Source of the DNA: Nemertoderma westbladi
Taxonomy: Eukaryota; Xenacoelomorpha; Nemertodermatida; Nemertodermatidae
Assembly (NCBI GenBank): GCA_032718475.1
Contig: JAUCBJ010000875.1
Span: 1-64,000 of the forward strand
DNA length: 64,000 nucleotides
Direction: 5' to 3'
The position numbers and the translations under genes are program-made. Below the pieces are notes generated by a model. That model made no database searches. It had not been told where the DNA came from and was given only the letters and a program-made list of their open reading frames with translations. The first letter of the stretch is position 1, and each line of letters begins with the position of its first letter. Shown here piece after piece: positions 47,119 through 58,681 of this stretch.

Positions 47119-48579
47119 TTAATATCCAAAATAATCGTAATAACCATAATCACCATCACCATAATCCACGACACTGTTCTCAAACTTTGTATTATTTCCC
47201 GAATAAATTCCAACAATATTCTCCAGTAATTTTGCAGCAGTTGGATGGTTTTGCAATAAACACAATAACCAGGTATTACAAACAATAACATACAAAGATG
47301 AAATTACGAACATTATTATGTCAGCGTACATTAAATAATATTTCATAAAAATTATATAAATTTTATCCCTTGAGTTATTTGTAGAACGCTTTTTAGTCAA
47401 TTTGTAATTCTTGGAATTCCTAAGAGTCATTATATCGAGTTCTTTGCCAACGTTATTGATGTAGTTTTCTTTAGGTAGTCGAGGTTCCTTGTCACAAAAC
47501 CCACTATTAATATTGCCTATTTCATTTGTACCACTTATATCAGAAACATTCGATGCATTGGCATAAGTAAGATGTACTTTTTGGGTTATTATGCATGCTA
47601 TTACACACAATAAGGTTAAAATTACATTCAAAAAGTAAAGTTCAGCAAGAATGGGCTGTGACTTTGAAGCCGGTGGTAAAAATTCTTGCACCAACACCAG
47701 GTTAACCATCTGAGCAAAGAATAGGCCAGTGGCCAAACCGATCCGTTCACCGCATTCTATTGGCAAGACAAACAACAGCGGTATAATTGCGCTAATGACT
47801 ATAGATGGAAAAACAATAGTCTTGAAGTAGAAGGACGGATTTCTGTATAACGTCATGCCGTAAAATAAACGGGAAAATGTATAATTTTGATGATAATCCA
47901 TTGACTTGTAGATAGCCACAGTGTCACTAACTATACCATTCAGCCATAACCACTCATTAGAAGTTAATTGTGTGTTTGGTACTGATTCCAACATGCTTTC
48001 ACTCCACTGTAATTCCACCCGAGATTTATTATATGTCCATGACTCTATATTGAATTTCACAAGTTGTAAATCATATGGGAAATATTTAGGTGTAAAGTTT
48101 TGTGACAAGTTGATACACCACCTCTGGAAGTAGATGATTGTACCGAAATGATCAATCATTACATAATCAACTTTGTCTCCAATATACTGATTAACTATAT
48201 CCAACAAAGTTACATGAGGCAACCAAATACGGGAAGGAGAAACTGAAAATTCAACAATTCCACCGTAAAGATGGGGATCCCAGTAAATAAATTCATCGAT
48301 CCAGGACATCTTCAGCCAAACCGTTAATTTGATAGTGGATTCAACAATATTGACATCAATTATATTGCCAATTCGTAATTCTACTTGAATATTAATCGGA
48401 TAATCCTGATGCCTTACTGGACGAACTTCGGCATGGTAATCCGAAAAAATGTCAGTCTTCAATCTCCCCATTGCGGACATCACTAATACCCCATCGACTT
48501 TGTTAGCAAGACTACAGATTGTTATAAAAAATTTAGCCAGAGTCGTCACCAACATTATTGAACAATACATTTTCTTCAT
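47119..48579 (-). CDS. Pentameric ligand-gated ion channel subunit, nicotinic type, lacking Cys-loop cysteines
   Basis: This would be a plasma-membrane subunit of a neurotransmitter-gated cation channel. ATG 48579 is preceded by in-frame TAG and TAA and followed by a likely signal peptide (residues 1-30). The extracellular domain shows W93-x-D, W119-L-P, F167-P-Y-D and the loop B W181-T-Y. TM1 is about 251-272, TM2 279-299, TM3 309-333, a variable loop follows, TM4 is about 413-440, and the 45-residue tail ends rich in Asp, Gly and Tyr. G-E-R at 277-279 before TM2 and no Pro insertion there predict a cation pore. The two Cys-loop positions, placed from F-P-Y-D, are Gln160 and Val174, and loop C lacks vicinal cysteines, so it is not an alpha-type subunit. 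The frame is intact at 486 codons, a normal length, with no intron; it may be a retrocopy or a naturally intronless gene. The ligand is unknown. Confidence 0.9.
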   Translation of the reverse strand: MKKMYCSIMLVTTLAKFFITICSLANKVDGVLVMSAMGRLKTDIFSDYHAEVRPVRHQDYPINIQVELRIGNIIDVNIVESTIKLTVWLKMSWIDEFIYWDPHLYGGIVEFSVSPSRIWLPHVTLLDIVNQYIGDKVDYVMIDHFGTIIYFQRWCINLSQNFTPKYFPYDLQLVKFNIESWTYNKSRVELQWSESMLESVPNTQLTSNEWLWLNGIVSDTVAIYKSMDYHQNYTFSRLFYGMTLYRNPSFYFKTIVFPSIVISAIIPLLFVLPIECGERIGLATGLFFAQMVNLVLVQEFLPPASKSQPILAELYFLNVILTLLCVIACIITQKVHLTYANASNVSDISGTNEIGNINSGFCDKEPRLPKENYINNVGKELDIMTLRNSKNYKLTKKRSTNNSRDKIYIIFMKYYLMYADIIMFVISSLYVIVCNTWLLCLLQNHPTAAKLLENIVGIYSGNNTKFENSVVDYGDGDYGYYDYFGY

Positions 48580-49387
48580 TATTTACTAATTTTACAGTAG
48601 TTACCACTAATTATATACAAAGCTTTAGTTAGTATTCATTCAATAAATTTCCATGTTAACTCTGAACTAAATTATAATTAAAATATAACATTTTGATAAA
48701 ACATGGTACAATATGTAATCAGGAAATAGGAAATAAATTAAACGAGAAATGAAAATGTATCAATTATAATTTTTTCTAATTATACTTATAACAGTTAACA
48801 TGCATGACATATGATGAAATGAATGCTGCCAAATTGGTGTTTGGGTTAGGAGGATGATCTATGTATAGTGTCAAAAGAATTGTATGTTGATAGAGACACT
48901 ATAGTTTCAATTAATTCTGGATGAAGACACTACTGGGGAAGTCAGAATCAGACGAGATTCATGCGCAGGTGTAACACAGAAGCCAATCCTAGAACACAGT
49001 GCTTCATCTATATTTATTTCTTATTATTTATATCTAATATTTCTTTGGGTTATTATGTTCTTTTGATTAGGTACTCAAGATAATCTCTCATACAAGAGCC
49101 TTTATTTGATCCTTCTAAACATGCAATATTTGTTAAATTAGTACCTGGTGCATATCCTGGTACAAGAACATATCTATGTGCTGATGATGAAGACGCTCCC
49201 CTTAATATTGAGAATCATTTGAAACTGACTGTCTGTCAATTTAGTACGTTACAAAGAACTATGCACTGACACATACATATACATTATTGGAAATTTATAA
49301 TAGGTGAGCGTCACACCAACTGTTCATAAAGTTTTAGCTCACTTATGGGAATGAATTCAAATCAATCATAGATGTGGGTATAACAAT
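48580..49387. other. Non-coding; upstream of the channel gene
   Basis: AT-rich sequence without a recognisable promoter motif. It would contain the promoter and 5' untranslated region of the minus-strand channel gene. Confidence 0.4.
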
Positions 49388-49563
49388 ATAACATTGGAGG
49401 TGTCTCGAAAGAGGTGTCTAGAACAAAATCGCCCCCGCTTTGCAGGACATTGCTTTCGCCGTGAGGACCAGCCAGTGCATAATCTTGTACTTTGGCAGCC
49501 TCATGGAGTGAATAAGCATGGTGGACAGCCCATGACTTTCTTGAGACGCATCTTAAAGGACAC
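49388..49563 (+). mobile_element. Short scrap of LINE family A (copy A4)
   Basis: It encodes L-E-Q-N-R-P-R-F-A-G-H-C-F-R-R-E and H-N-L-V-L-W-Q-P-H-G-V-N-K to F-L-R-R-I-L-K-D-T, matching the C-terminal end of element A. The V-P-P-S-L-T-L segment present in the other copies is missing, so an internal deletion has joined G-V-S to R-C-L-E-Q. Confidence 0.85.
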
Positions 49564-52265
49564 ACAAACAAATCGGACAAATCGGTAACGACTTAACCCA
49601 GGGTTTTTTTTTTAATTAGTGAAATTTATAAATAAAAATAGTGATTTCTAAATTTTTTAAACTTGTTTAGAAATATTTCTAAAACTAAAAATGGAAAATA
49701 ACAATAGATAAGAATTTAACATTATAGCCATATTTAATTTTTGTTTGTTTATTATTCATTCACCACTCTCTCCTGTAATACTGTTCCAAAATCCAAATAA
49801 GTAGATTTATTAAAGTGTAACATTCATTGAGGATCATATTGAAATTAAATTATTAACAATTATTTTTGACTAAGCTATTTCTTCACAATCTGTTTTTTGG
49901 AATCAGAATTGTGGATTACATGAAGAAAATCAAATAATATCTCTTTCGCAATTTTCAATGAAACTTAAGGAAAATAATGGCTGGGGTTGATTAGGTATAG
50001 TTCCCAGTCGGTCATAGTTGAAGGGGACCAAGTGTGACCGGGTGGTAATTGGTAATCCTACCGGGAACCTTAGGCATTCAACGCGACCTGGGTAAATAAA
50101 TACAGCTAGCTAATAAGTTAATACAAATTGAAATTGCATGCGCGTAAATATTAAAGGGGGTGTTTTTTTTTAATTTGAAATCCGATTAAGTTCTTTGTTT
50201 ATGCTTTTCGAAGAGTCTGTTTATGACCATTACCCTTTATAATTTTTGGTGAAATAAACGTATTTTTGAAATTTCTAAAGCCACGTTTACTAATGAGATC
50301 AATCAGCACCTTTGGGGGGAGTTTTGGTGTGAGAGCGGCATGGCCCAGAAGCAGGCGAAATTGATTATGGGGCTGGGGGAGGGGGTGGGGGTACTTGGGG
50401 GCCTTAACCCTATCTGGTTAGGTCTATTTTTACTAATTGGCCCTGGGTGGGTTGTCATTTTTGGAATTGTTTTAGATCTTGGCTGAAAAATAACAATTTT
50501 GTCGTATAAGGGTTTTCGAGGTCGCTGATAACGTTAAAAATATTTTCTGGCATTGCAGCCATCATTTTGTTGCATTTTCCTGGTCCCCCAGCGGAGCGCC
50601 CCAGGACAAAAGTACATGTGAAAAAATTTTCAAACTAACGCACGTTATGTTTGGATGGATAATTCTGAAGCTATAGGGTCGAGGTCGCTGATCACGATAG
50701 AACTTGTTAAGAATATTTAATGGAAGTGTAAACATTAAATTGTTATCAATTTGTGCTACCGGTACGTGTATTTTTCGTGCCAAATTGGCACAATGAATCG
50801 GATATGATATGATATGAGTGTCATAGCCACGACCAGCATCCCGGCAATCCCCTAATGTCATAAAATCAATTTGATTTGTGGTGATTTTTTATTATCCTAT
50901 TTGCACTACTTGTTTTTATCGTGCCCTGGGGGCACATTCAAAATTACTAGAAATTTTCTCGTATGTTATATCTGAGTTCTAAAATCGTGATCAGCATCTA
51001 AAAAACCGCCATATACCGCAAATAAATTAATTTTATCGAGCTATTAAAACTTTTGAAAAAAATTTCGCGCGAAAATTACTGGAGATGAGTGCCAGAATGG
51101 GACAACACTAAAACTAACAGCTATGTTTTTGGCGTTTGCGCTGGTGGATAGCCCATTGAATTTTAGGAAATGTCGCGAAATCTGGGTTTTTCCACCATAA
51201 CTGGCTTAAAGATACAGTTGAGTTACAAAAAAATTTCTAAAATGACCATCCCCCAAAAATGCATTATTAATTGCTTTGGTTCAATATCCTGGTTAATGGA
51301 AAGGAGCAGGTTACAGTGAAATCAATAAACGAGAGTTAATATTACATGTTACAATTTAATTTTTGCTGGAAATAAATATATTTATGGTAAGAAATATATT
51401 TTATGTATAAATAAAACTACTGTATTAAGCAACACCTAAGGCTAATGATGCAGGACCTAATTAAGTATGTAACATAGTGACATAAAGGACCCCTTTGTAA
51501 ATAAGCAACAGCTTTAGGGGTAATCCTACAGTGTATATAAAATACATATTATAATATTGTTCTTGTTTTTACATAATGTGTGATAATAATTTCATAAACT
51601 AATTGAAACTATTAAACTAATTAGTAATAAACTGGTAATTCCGGTAAAATTCCGGCCGGAATTCACCCCATTCCGACAATTCCGGCCGGAACCGGAATCT
51701 GGCAAAAACCGCCCGAATTCCGGGACATCCCTAGTCTGTTATTGGTTAATAATTATGATGATAAAATAATATTACTAATAATCTGTCTGCAGAATATATG
51801 ATAATGAAGTAGAAAAGTTAATGGCATTGTGAACATAATTGTAATCGAATTTCTCTCCAGTTCTTTATGTAACAAGAAACATAAAAATAAGCATTTAATT
51901 GAATTTCAACAAGAAGAACTTTCAACGCATTTATCTCAAACTAATTTTTCTTTGTTGGCGCCCGTTCTACTGTTACCATCACCAATGGTGGATTATTCCT
52001 TGTCCTTCCCAATAAAATGGCTTTAGTTTACCAAAGCAGTATTAAAAGTAGGGACCTAATTAGTCCAATATTTCAATGAAAATATTATTATAGGTGGGGG
52101 ACCTAAGATTGCAAGATTTACTTTATACAGTATGAAAAAATCAAGTAGAAAACAAGCAATACAGCACCGTTGCATGGCCTACTTTTCACACTCAATTCAT
52201 TGGCTAAATTAATTTAGTTTTCTAAACAAAATTGTTTTTTTTCTAGAATTCCAGAATTTTTTCTA
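49564..52265. other. Non-coding region with a CCGG-rich repeat end
   Basis: At 51637-51735 AATTCCGGCCGGAATT-like palindromes end with CGAATTCCGGGACATCCCTA, which read inversely begins TAGGGATGTCCCGG, like a hAT terminus. No opposite end is seen, so it may be a solo transposon end. The rest is AT-rich with no gene. Confidence 0.45.
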
Positions 52266-52571
52266 AAATGTATCAACGGGGGTGCACCTGGTTATTTAGT
52301 TGAAAAATTAGAGCAATACAATCTCACCCGCGCACTGCGATCGGTGTACAATCTCACCCGCGCACTGCGATTTGAGGAACGTTTATTATGTGTACCAAAA
52401 TATAAACTAAATAATTACGGAGGACGACGTTCTTTCTTGATCGCTACTCTAACTATGTGGAACTCCATCCCAAGAGATGTACATCACGCTGGGTGTAGAA
52501 GCATGTATCAGAGGCAGTGTTTGGCCAAAAATAATGTGCCAAAAAATATAAATTATGTACCAGAAATATAA
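52266..52571 (+). pseudogene. C-terminal fragment of a CR1/L2-type LINE ORF2
   Basis: The frame reads C-I-N-G-G-A-P-G-Y-L-V-E-K-L, L-L-C-V-P-K-Y-K-L, G-R-R-S-F and M-W-N-S-I-P-R-D. These correspond to the A-P-x-Y-L, G-x-R-x-F and W-N-x-L-P-x-x-(I/V)-R boxes after the reverse transcriptase in this group. It contains a 30-base tandem duplication (from 52317 and 52347) that adds ten residues in frame. No upstream reverse transcriptase remains. Confidence 0.75.
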
Positions 52572-53559
52572 AAATTGGTACAACTAAATTATTAGTAATA
52601 AGTACTTTTAATGAAATAATGATTGCTGAATGACATTCTTGCTAATATGTCATTAATTAACTAACAAACATATGGTGTCCTTGAGTGCGATAATTACATT
52701 CATTAAAATGGAAGATTGACAAGTCCATTAGCAATTTCCATGAAAACACTAGCTAGCTATATTTTATGTTAAAGAAGATGATGTCGGCAGTTCTGTTAAA
52801 AAAATTACACAAAATAAATGACATCAAATTTTAACCCATCAATGATCAAGCTATGATTCCATGATAATAATTTCGCGCATATAAGGGTGGGAGGGTTCAC
52901 ATTTTATAGGTTGTGGTCACATTTTATAGGTTGTGGATAGATAATGCCATATTAATGTTATAGAATACTATTAAGGGAGCTATATGAGGTACAAAATCGA
53001 TTTTAGGGTCTGCCAAGAACATTTTAAAAATATAAAAATGCAATAAACATATGGTATAGGGTTACCCATTTTTAATTTAGCATTTTAATAAAAATTAATG
53101 GTGCTGGCAAAAATAACTTTGTTAAGCCAGCATAACATCTCAATGTGCAGCTTCAATGCAGCAGCCGGATTTTAGTAGTAATAGTAACCAGGTGTAAGTT
53201 CCATATTTGCGTGCCTGTAATTCAAGAAGGCGAAGTTTTCTCTTTATTTTTCAAAGGCTCTTCGACTTCTTGGCTCATCCATATTTAATTTAACTTCGGT
53301 TGGTTACATAGAGTTATTAGCAGTAAATATCGTAATTGTAAATAAGTATTGGGGAGGAGTTAGGATACAAACGATAATAGGCCTAATACAATATTATAAG
53401 ATATATAAGTCATCCGGAGATATATAAGATATGTGATATAAGCCTACAGTTAAGCAAACCTAGACGACCACAGATACCTCTCGAACACAGACAAAGACAA
53501 GCTGGAGATTTGTACATATATAGTAAAATACGATTCCCCGTACTTAGTTCCAATTTAAG
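52572..53559. other. Non-coding region
   Basis: AT-rich; a 22-base direct duplication of GGTTCACATTTTATAGGTTGTGG type lies near 52892-52935. No gene is recognised. Confidence 0.45.
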
Positions 53560-53746
53560 CCTCATGCGAATTTAGTTCCAATTTTGGCGAATTTAGTTCC
53601 AATTTAGGCGAACTTAGTTCCAATAACTAGAGAAAAACGAAAACGAATTTAGTTCCAATGCATGCGTATTTAGTTCCAATGGATGCGAATTTAGTTCCAA
53701 TGGATGCGAACTTAGTTCCAATGCAAGCAAATTTAGTTCCAATGGA
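53560..53746 (+). repeat. Minisatellite of GCGAATTTAGTTCCAATGGAT units
   Basis: Nine or so copies of a core AATTTAGTTCCAAT recur with periods of about 18-24 bases. The last four are regular 21-base units and would read A-N-L-V-P-M-D in one frame, but the upstream copies have stops, so coding is unlikely. Confidence 0.85.
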
Positions 53747-53936
53747 CTATAGGGGCTGTTGCGCTGTCAGTCAGAGAGGTAACAGCCCATGGGGTAAGGA
53801 TTTACCCATGGGGCGCTAACTATCAGATAGTCTGATACCAACTGTCAGACAGTCTTTTTCAACTATCAGATAAATGATCGCCCAGTTACTACTACTACTA
53901 CTACTAGGATCGGCATGCTGCATTGCAGCTGCATTT

Positions 53937-55440
53937 TTAAGAATGCTGTGCCGGCTTGTCAACAAAATTGCACCGCCACAACTCCCTATCACCCTTGACA
54001 TTTGCTAGATCATCCGCATCTTTAAGGCCAGTGTCCTTTAAGATGCGTCTCAAGAAAGTCATGGGCTGTCCACCATGCTTATTCACTCCATGAGGCTGCC
54101 AAAGTACAAGATTATGCACTGGCTGGTCCTCACGGCGAAAGCAATGTCCTGCAAAGCGGAGGCAATTTTGTTCTAGTGTCAAGCTTGGGGGAACCAATGA
54201 GACACCTCCAATGTTATATAGTGTCTGGTTGGAGATGTGTGCATTGTACTTGACACAATGAACCCGGCGTAGCATTCTTGTGAATGTGCCATCCAGAGAT
54301 TTGGTGTCCTCAGCAGTTAGAGCCCAGCATCGACTCCCGTAGAGGAGTACTGGAACTACTGCTGCTCTAAATAATCGGACCTTAAGTTTCCGATTAATTC
54401 TCGGTGACTTCCAAATCCTGGAAAGCCTATTCAAGGCTGCCCATGCCTTTCCCTTACGTATTCGAAGGTCCTCATCTGACTTCCGGATCCATGATCCCAG
54501 GTAACAGAAGTCGTCCACATGCTCAAGCATACCATCCTTTGAGCTTATGCTCATCCGATCAGAGACTTGCTGAGGACTTTCAAAGTTAACTGTCAGAATT
54601 TTGGTCTTTCTGGAGTTAATAAAAAGACCAACACTAGAAGCAGCATGTTCTAATGAGCTGAGGAGCCGTTGGGCTCCCTCTAATGATTCTGAGAGTACTC
54701 CTAAGTCATCAGCAAAGTCTAGATCAGTTAAGTACTTGGCAGGATTTCCTCGACTTCTGGGGCCAGTAGGTGGAGTTATCATCATCCCATCATCATTATA
54801 ATGATCTAAGGACATGCGTAGAACATAGTCAACCACAATAATGAACAAGAATGGTGCAAGTGTGTCTCCTTGGAGGATGCCCCATAACACTTCAAATGGT
54901 TCTGTGTCACCGTCAACAGTAGACACAAATGTTGTCGAACCATCGTATACTGATCTGATTGCTGCAATAATTTCATCAGGAATCCCATATAATGAAAGTA
55001 TGCTGAACATACTTGAGCGAGAGACTGAATCAAAGGCCTTCAAGAAGTCAACAAAGATAACAGCCAGATGCCTGTCTTTCTTTTTTGATAACTCTTCAAT
55101 TATCCTTCTAAGTGCCAAAATGGGCTCCATGGTCCCACGACCTTTACGGAACCCATTCTGATTTCCACGGAGCAGATTTAATCTGATTTAATCTTGATGC
55201 GATTTAATAGAATCCTATTGTATAGCTTTGCAGCAATCGAGATCAATGAGATTCCCCGAAAAGAACCATAGAGTGTTAGGTTGCCCTTCTTGGGAACTGG
55301 CACCAACTTATTTGTTTTCATTTCTTGTGGGACTCGTGTTGTTCGGTACATGTCTACTATGATGGGATAGATGAGCTTTAAACACTCAGGTATTTTAAAG
55401 ACCTCAGGGGGAACACCATCTACTCCACTGGCACGATTGG
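53937..55440 (-). pseudogene. Element A ORF, C-terminal part: reverse transcriptase and thumb/tail
   Basis: From 55440 the protein resumes at T-N-R-A-S-G-V-D-G-V-P-P and runs through K-L-V-P-V-P-K-K-G-N, F-R-G-I-S-L, then, after a frame change near 55180, G-F-R-K-G-R-G-T-M, F-V-D-F-L-K-A-F-D-S-V, L-Q-G-D-T-L-A-P-F-L-F and F-A-D-D (catalytic). Beyond lie L-L-Y-G-S-R-C-W-A-L, H-C-F-R-R-E-D-Q and K-G-D-R-E-L-W. The stretch 55130-53937 is one unbroken frame of 397 codons, so this copy is the best family reference in the window. The frame break and the element B insertion make it non-functional. Confidence 0.9.
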
Positions 55441-55444
<4 letters not shown>

Positions 55445-55474
<30 letters not shown>

Positions 55475-55516
55475 CTTTAATCCTTTAATATAATAATAAT
55501 AATAATAATAATGGAA
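55445..55516 (-). other. Poly(A) tail and AAT microsatellite of element B
   Basis: Read on the minus strand, (AAT) repeats at 55490-55511 are followed by a short spacer and about 30 A. A C tract of about 18 bases lies nearby at 55567-55584. Confidence 0.85.
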
Positions 55517-55831
55517 AAATGTAGAACATACTGCAGAAATGCAAAAACTAAGTAAGTTGTAACCACCCCCCCCCCCCCCCCCCCATTTACCCATTGCCAA
55601 TACCAATTACTTTTTAGGCAATCTGTTGGATTGGAAGCAAGCTTATTTAATCCATCAGATGCTAATGAGTTTCAAAATTTGTTGGTTTGAATTTAATAAT
55701 GTGCAAAATAAAACAAGAAATTATAATTTGATCTCAAATAGTTTTGATAAATAGTTTTGATAATTTTGATAAGTGTACTCAACTAAATAAATCTTGAAAA
55801 ATGATTCATAATGTGATTTACCAATACAAGG

Positions 55832-57529
55832 TTAAGTTTGTGTTTGTTGTTGCGAAAATAAGATATATTCTTTAAGTTTTAATTTAAATTTAGCAAGTAT
55901 CGGGATTTTTCTAATTTCTGAGGGTAGTTCATTCCAATATAGTGGAGGTTGATATGTTATAGAACTCTGGCCAAAATTTGTTTTGAAAAGTGGCAGATGA
56001 TAGTTGTAACTAGTACGCGTGTTGTGAGTATGTATAGATTTATTTAATACAAAACATTGTTTCAAGGTTTGTGGGATATCTAAGTATCCCATCCTATACT
56101 TATACATAAAGAGCAGGCATTGGTATCTATATAAATTTGATAACGTTAGTTCTTTGGTAATGTTAAAAAGATCATAAGTGGGATAATTGTATGGTTTTAG
56201 ATGGATATAACGCATGACTCTCTTTTGTAGAAGAACTATGGGTTTCAGTACAGTTGCACATGATGGGTTTCCCCATATTTGAAGCGAAAAGATGAAATAT
56301 GGTCGAACTAACGTATTATAGAGCATTAAGCGAATGTGAAACGGCATGAGGTTTTTGAGTTTGCCAATGATTCCGACGTTCTTTGCAATTTTTAGTTGTA
56401 TCTGACTTATGTGTTTTTTCCATTTTAAATCGCTTGATAAAATGATACCTAAAAATTTTGTTTCGTTTACTTTTTTTATTTCTTTACCTCCCATCATAAG
56501 TGAAACATTTGTTTTGTGTGTGCTTGGACGACGCAATGAGAAAATAGAAAATACTGTTTTATCTAAATTCAGTGATAGTTTATTTGTAGCTAGCCAAATA
56601 TAAATTTTATCTAGCTCTTCATTTATTGATTTAAGGATTTTGTTTAAGTCTGTTCCAGATTGAAATACATTTGTGTCATCGGCAAAGATTATAAACCGCA
56701 CCAAATTTGAACTCTCGGCAATATCGTTTATGTATAACAAAAAAAGAACTGGCCCAAGAATTGATCCCTGTGGGACACCACATGTTGTAGGCATATAGTC
56801 AGAAAGGGTTGTTTCAAATTGAACACGTTGTTGTCTGTTCGTGAGGTAATTTCTGAACCACTCAAGCGGCGTTCCGCGGACACCGTAATGTTCCAATTTC
56901 TTAAGAAGAATTTGGTGGTTTACGGTATCGAACGCCTTGGAGAGGTCCAGAAAAACCCCTACTGTAGTTGACCCACTATCAACTGCTTGTCCAATTTCGT
57001 TTATGAGAACTGATAATGCAAGTTCAGCAGATTTTTTTGGTTGGAAACCAAACTGGTTTTTAGACAGCAAGTTTTCTCTTTTAATAAATTGTATGAGTTG
57101 GTTGCATACAACCTTTTCGAAAATTTTTGAGAAGTAAGGTAATATGCTAACTGGCCGATAATTTATTATGAATTTTTTGTCCCCTTTCTTAAATAAAGGA
57201 ACAACTTTTGCAATTTTAAGCTGGTCTGGCATAATACCTGTGGATAATGACATATTAATAATGCTCGTAAGGGGGGAAGAAATTAAATGGATCACCTTTC
57301 TAGCAACTGATGGATCCACAAGATCAAGCCCTAAAGACTTTTTATTGTTCATTGACATGACAGTTTTTATCAATTCATTTTCGGAAATGGCGTGGAAAAA
57401 CATCGAGTTCGCTGGTGAATTTTTCAGATATTGTGACACTGGGATTTCGGTGTTAGGTAGTTTTTCAGATAGATTTGTGCCTACAGAGGCATAATGTCGA
57501 TTAAATTCATTAGCTATATTTGTTACATC
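55832..57529 (-). pseudogene. Element B ORF2: reverse transcriptase and C-terminal region, unbroken frame
   Basis: Starting with D-V-T-N-I-A-N-E-F-N, the frame contains N-Y-R-P-V-S-I-L-P, N-Q-F-G-F-Q-P, F-L-D-L-S-K-A-F-D-T-V-N (first Asp), G-V-P-Q-G-S-I-L-G-P, F-A-D-D-T-N (catalytic pair), T-K-F-L-G-I-I-L-S and the closing P-P-L-Y-W-N-E-L-P. All core reverse transcriptase boxes are intact over about 560 codons. Only the frameshift upstream and the endonuclease loss disable the protein. Confidence 0.9.
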
Positions 57530-58445
57530 TTTTCAAGGCGTTTATTTATGAGAAAAGATTTGGGATAGTTCTCTGATTTTTTCCTATTGATAAGAGATTT
57601 CACAGTATTCCAGGTTTTGTTTATGTTGTATTTATACCTCTCAAATAACTTTTCAAAGTATAACTTCTTTGCATTTCGTAGTGCAGAAGTTAATAAATTT
57701 TTGTATTTCGTATAACCTATTTTATTTGTTTCGGTTCTATGTTTCATATAATTTGAAAATAAAGCTTGTTTTGATTTAATACACTTAAAAATAGCATTGG
57801 TAATCCATGGTTTATCGGGATTGACCATTGTAAACTTCTTTAATGGACAGTGGATTTCAAAAAGAGATTGGTAAATTAAAATAAATTTGTTATAAGCGGT
57901 TTCAGGATCAGTGTTTTCCATAATATTGTCCCATATGCCAGATTTCATTTTTTCACTTAATGTTTTCGAAAATTCCTTGATATTTTTTTCGGATGTGTCC
58001 CTTCTAAAGAAATATTTTGGTGGAGGTGGTTTACAATTCACTGGGATGTCAACTTGTGTAAAGATTGGAAGGTGATCTGAAATATCTGCAATTATAATGC
58101 CTGATAAATGAATAGTCGAAAAATCATTAGTGAGAATATTATCAATAGCAGTTGCAGTGGTGTCAGTGATACGAGTAGGTTTATTAATTAAAGGAGTGAA
58201 GCAGTTAGCCGATACAGTTTCTATAAATTTGAGCGGTTGTGGTGCAATTTCAGTATGAAGTAGATTTATATTGAAATCGCCCATTACGTAGCTTAACTTA
58301 GCTTCGTTATTTATTTTGTTTAGTATAGGAGCAAGGGTATCAAGAAATTCATTAATATCAGAGTCAGGTGGTCTGTAGATACATCCGAAAATAACATTTT
58401 TATCTGAGTCGCGTTGCCACTCAATGAAAGTTGATTCAAATTCTG
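57530..58445 (-). pseudogene. Element B ORF2: endonuclease C-terminal part and linker
   Basis: The frame begins F-E-S-T-F-I-E-W-Q-R and continues I-Y-R-P-P-D-S-D, V-M-G-D-F-N-I-N-L (Asp, Asn), T-A-I-D-N-I-L-T-N and I-S-D-H-L-P-I (Asp-His). The linker includes P-W-I-T-N-A-I-F-K-C-I. About 100 N-terminal residues expected of the endonuclease are absent. A one-base frameshift near 57525 separates it from the reverse transcriptase frame. Confidence 0.8.
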
Positions 58446-58681
58446 TAATCGTTTATAGTGAGAATATATTCAATATTATCAACAATACTTTGGAATGGAA
58501 TATTTGATTCTATGCAATGGATACATATCCAATTTGGTAAAGACTTGAGGTAGGAAATATCTTTTTTGATTGTTGATATACATTTTACATGGTATTTTGC
58601 AAAACAGATGGTACAAGTAAGGGTACACTTATCGTTCGAGAGAATAATTTTGGAACATGTGCCGCATAAAGGTGATGTCAT
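58436..58681 (-). pseudogene. Element B ORF2 start: PHD-like zinc finger, cut off
   Basis: M-T-S-P-L-C-G-T-C begins a finger with spacing C-x2-C, C-x2-C, H-x2-C and a late C-x2-C in W-I-C-I-H-C-I. PHD fingers stand at the start of ORF2 or ORF1 in several invertebrate LINEs. The frame stops at 58436. The next readable protein (F-E-S-T-F-I-E-W) is already the middle of the endonuclease, so the N-terminal catalytic part, including the E-T-W box, is missing. Confidence 0.7.
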
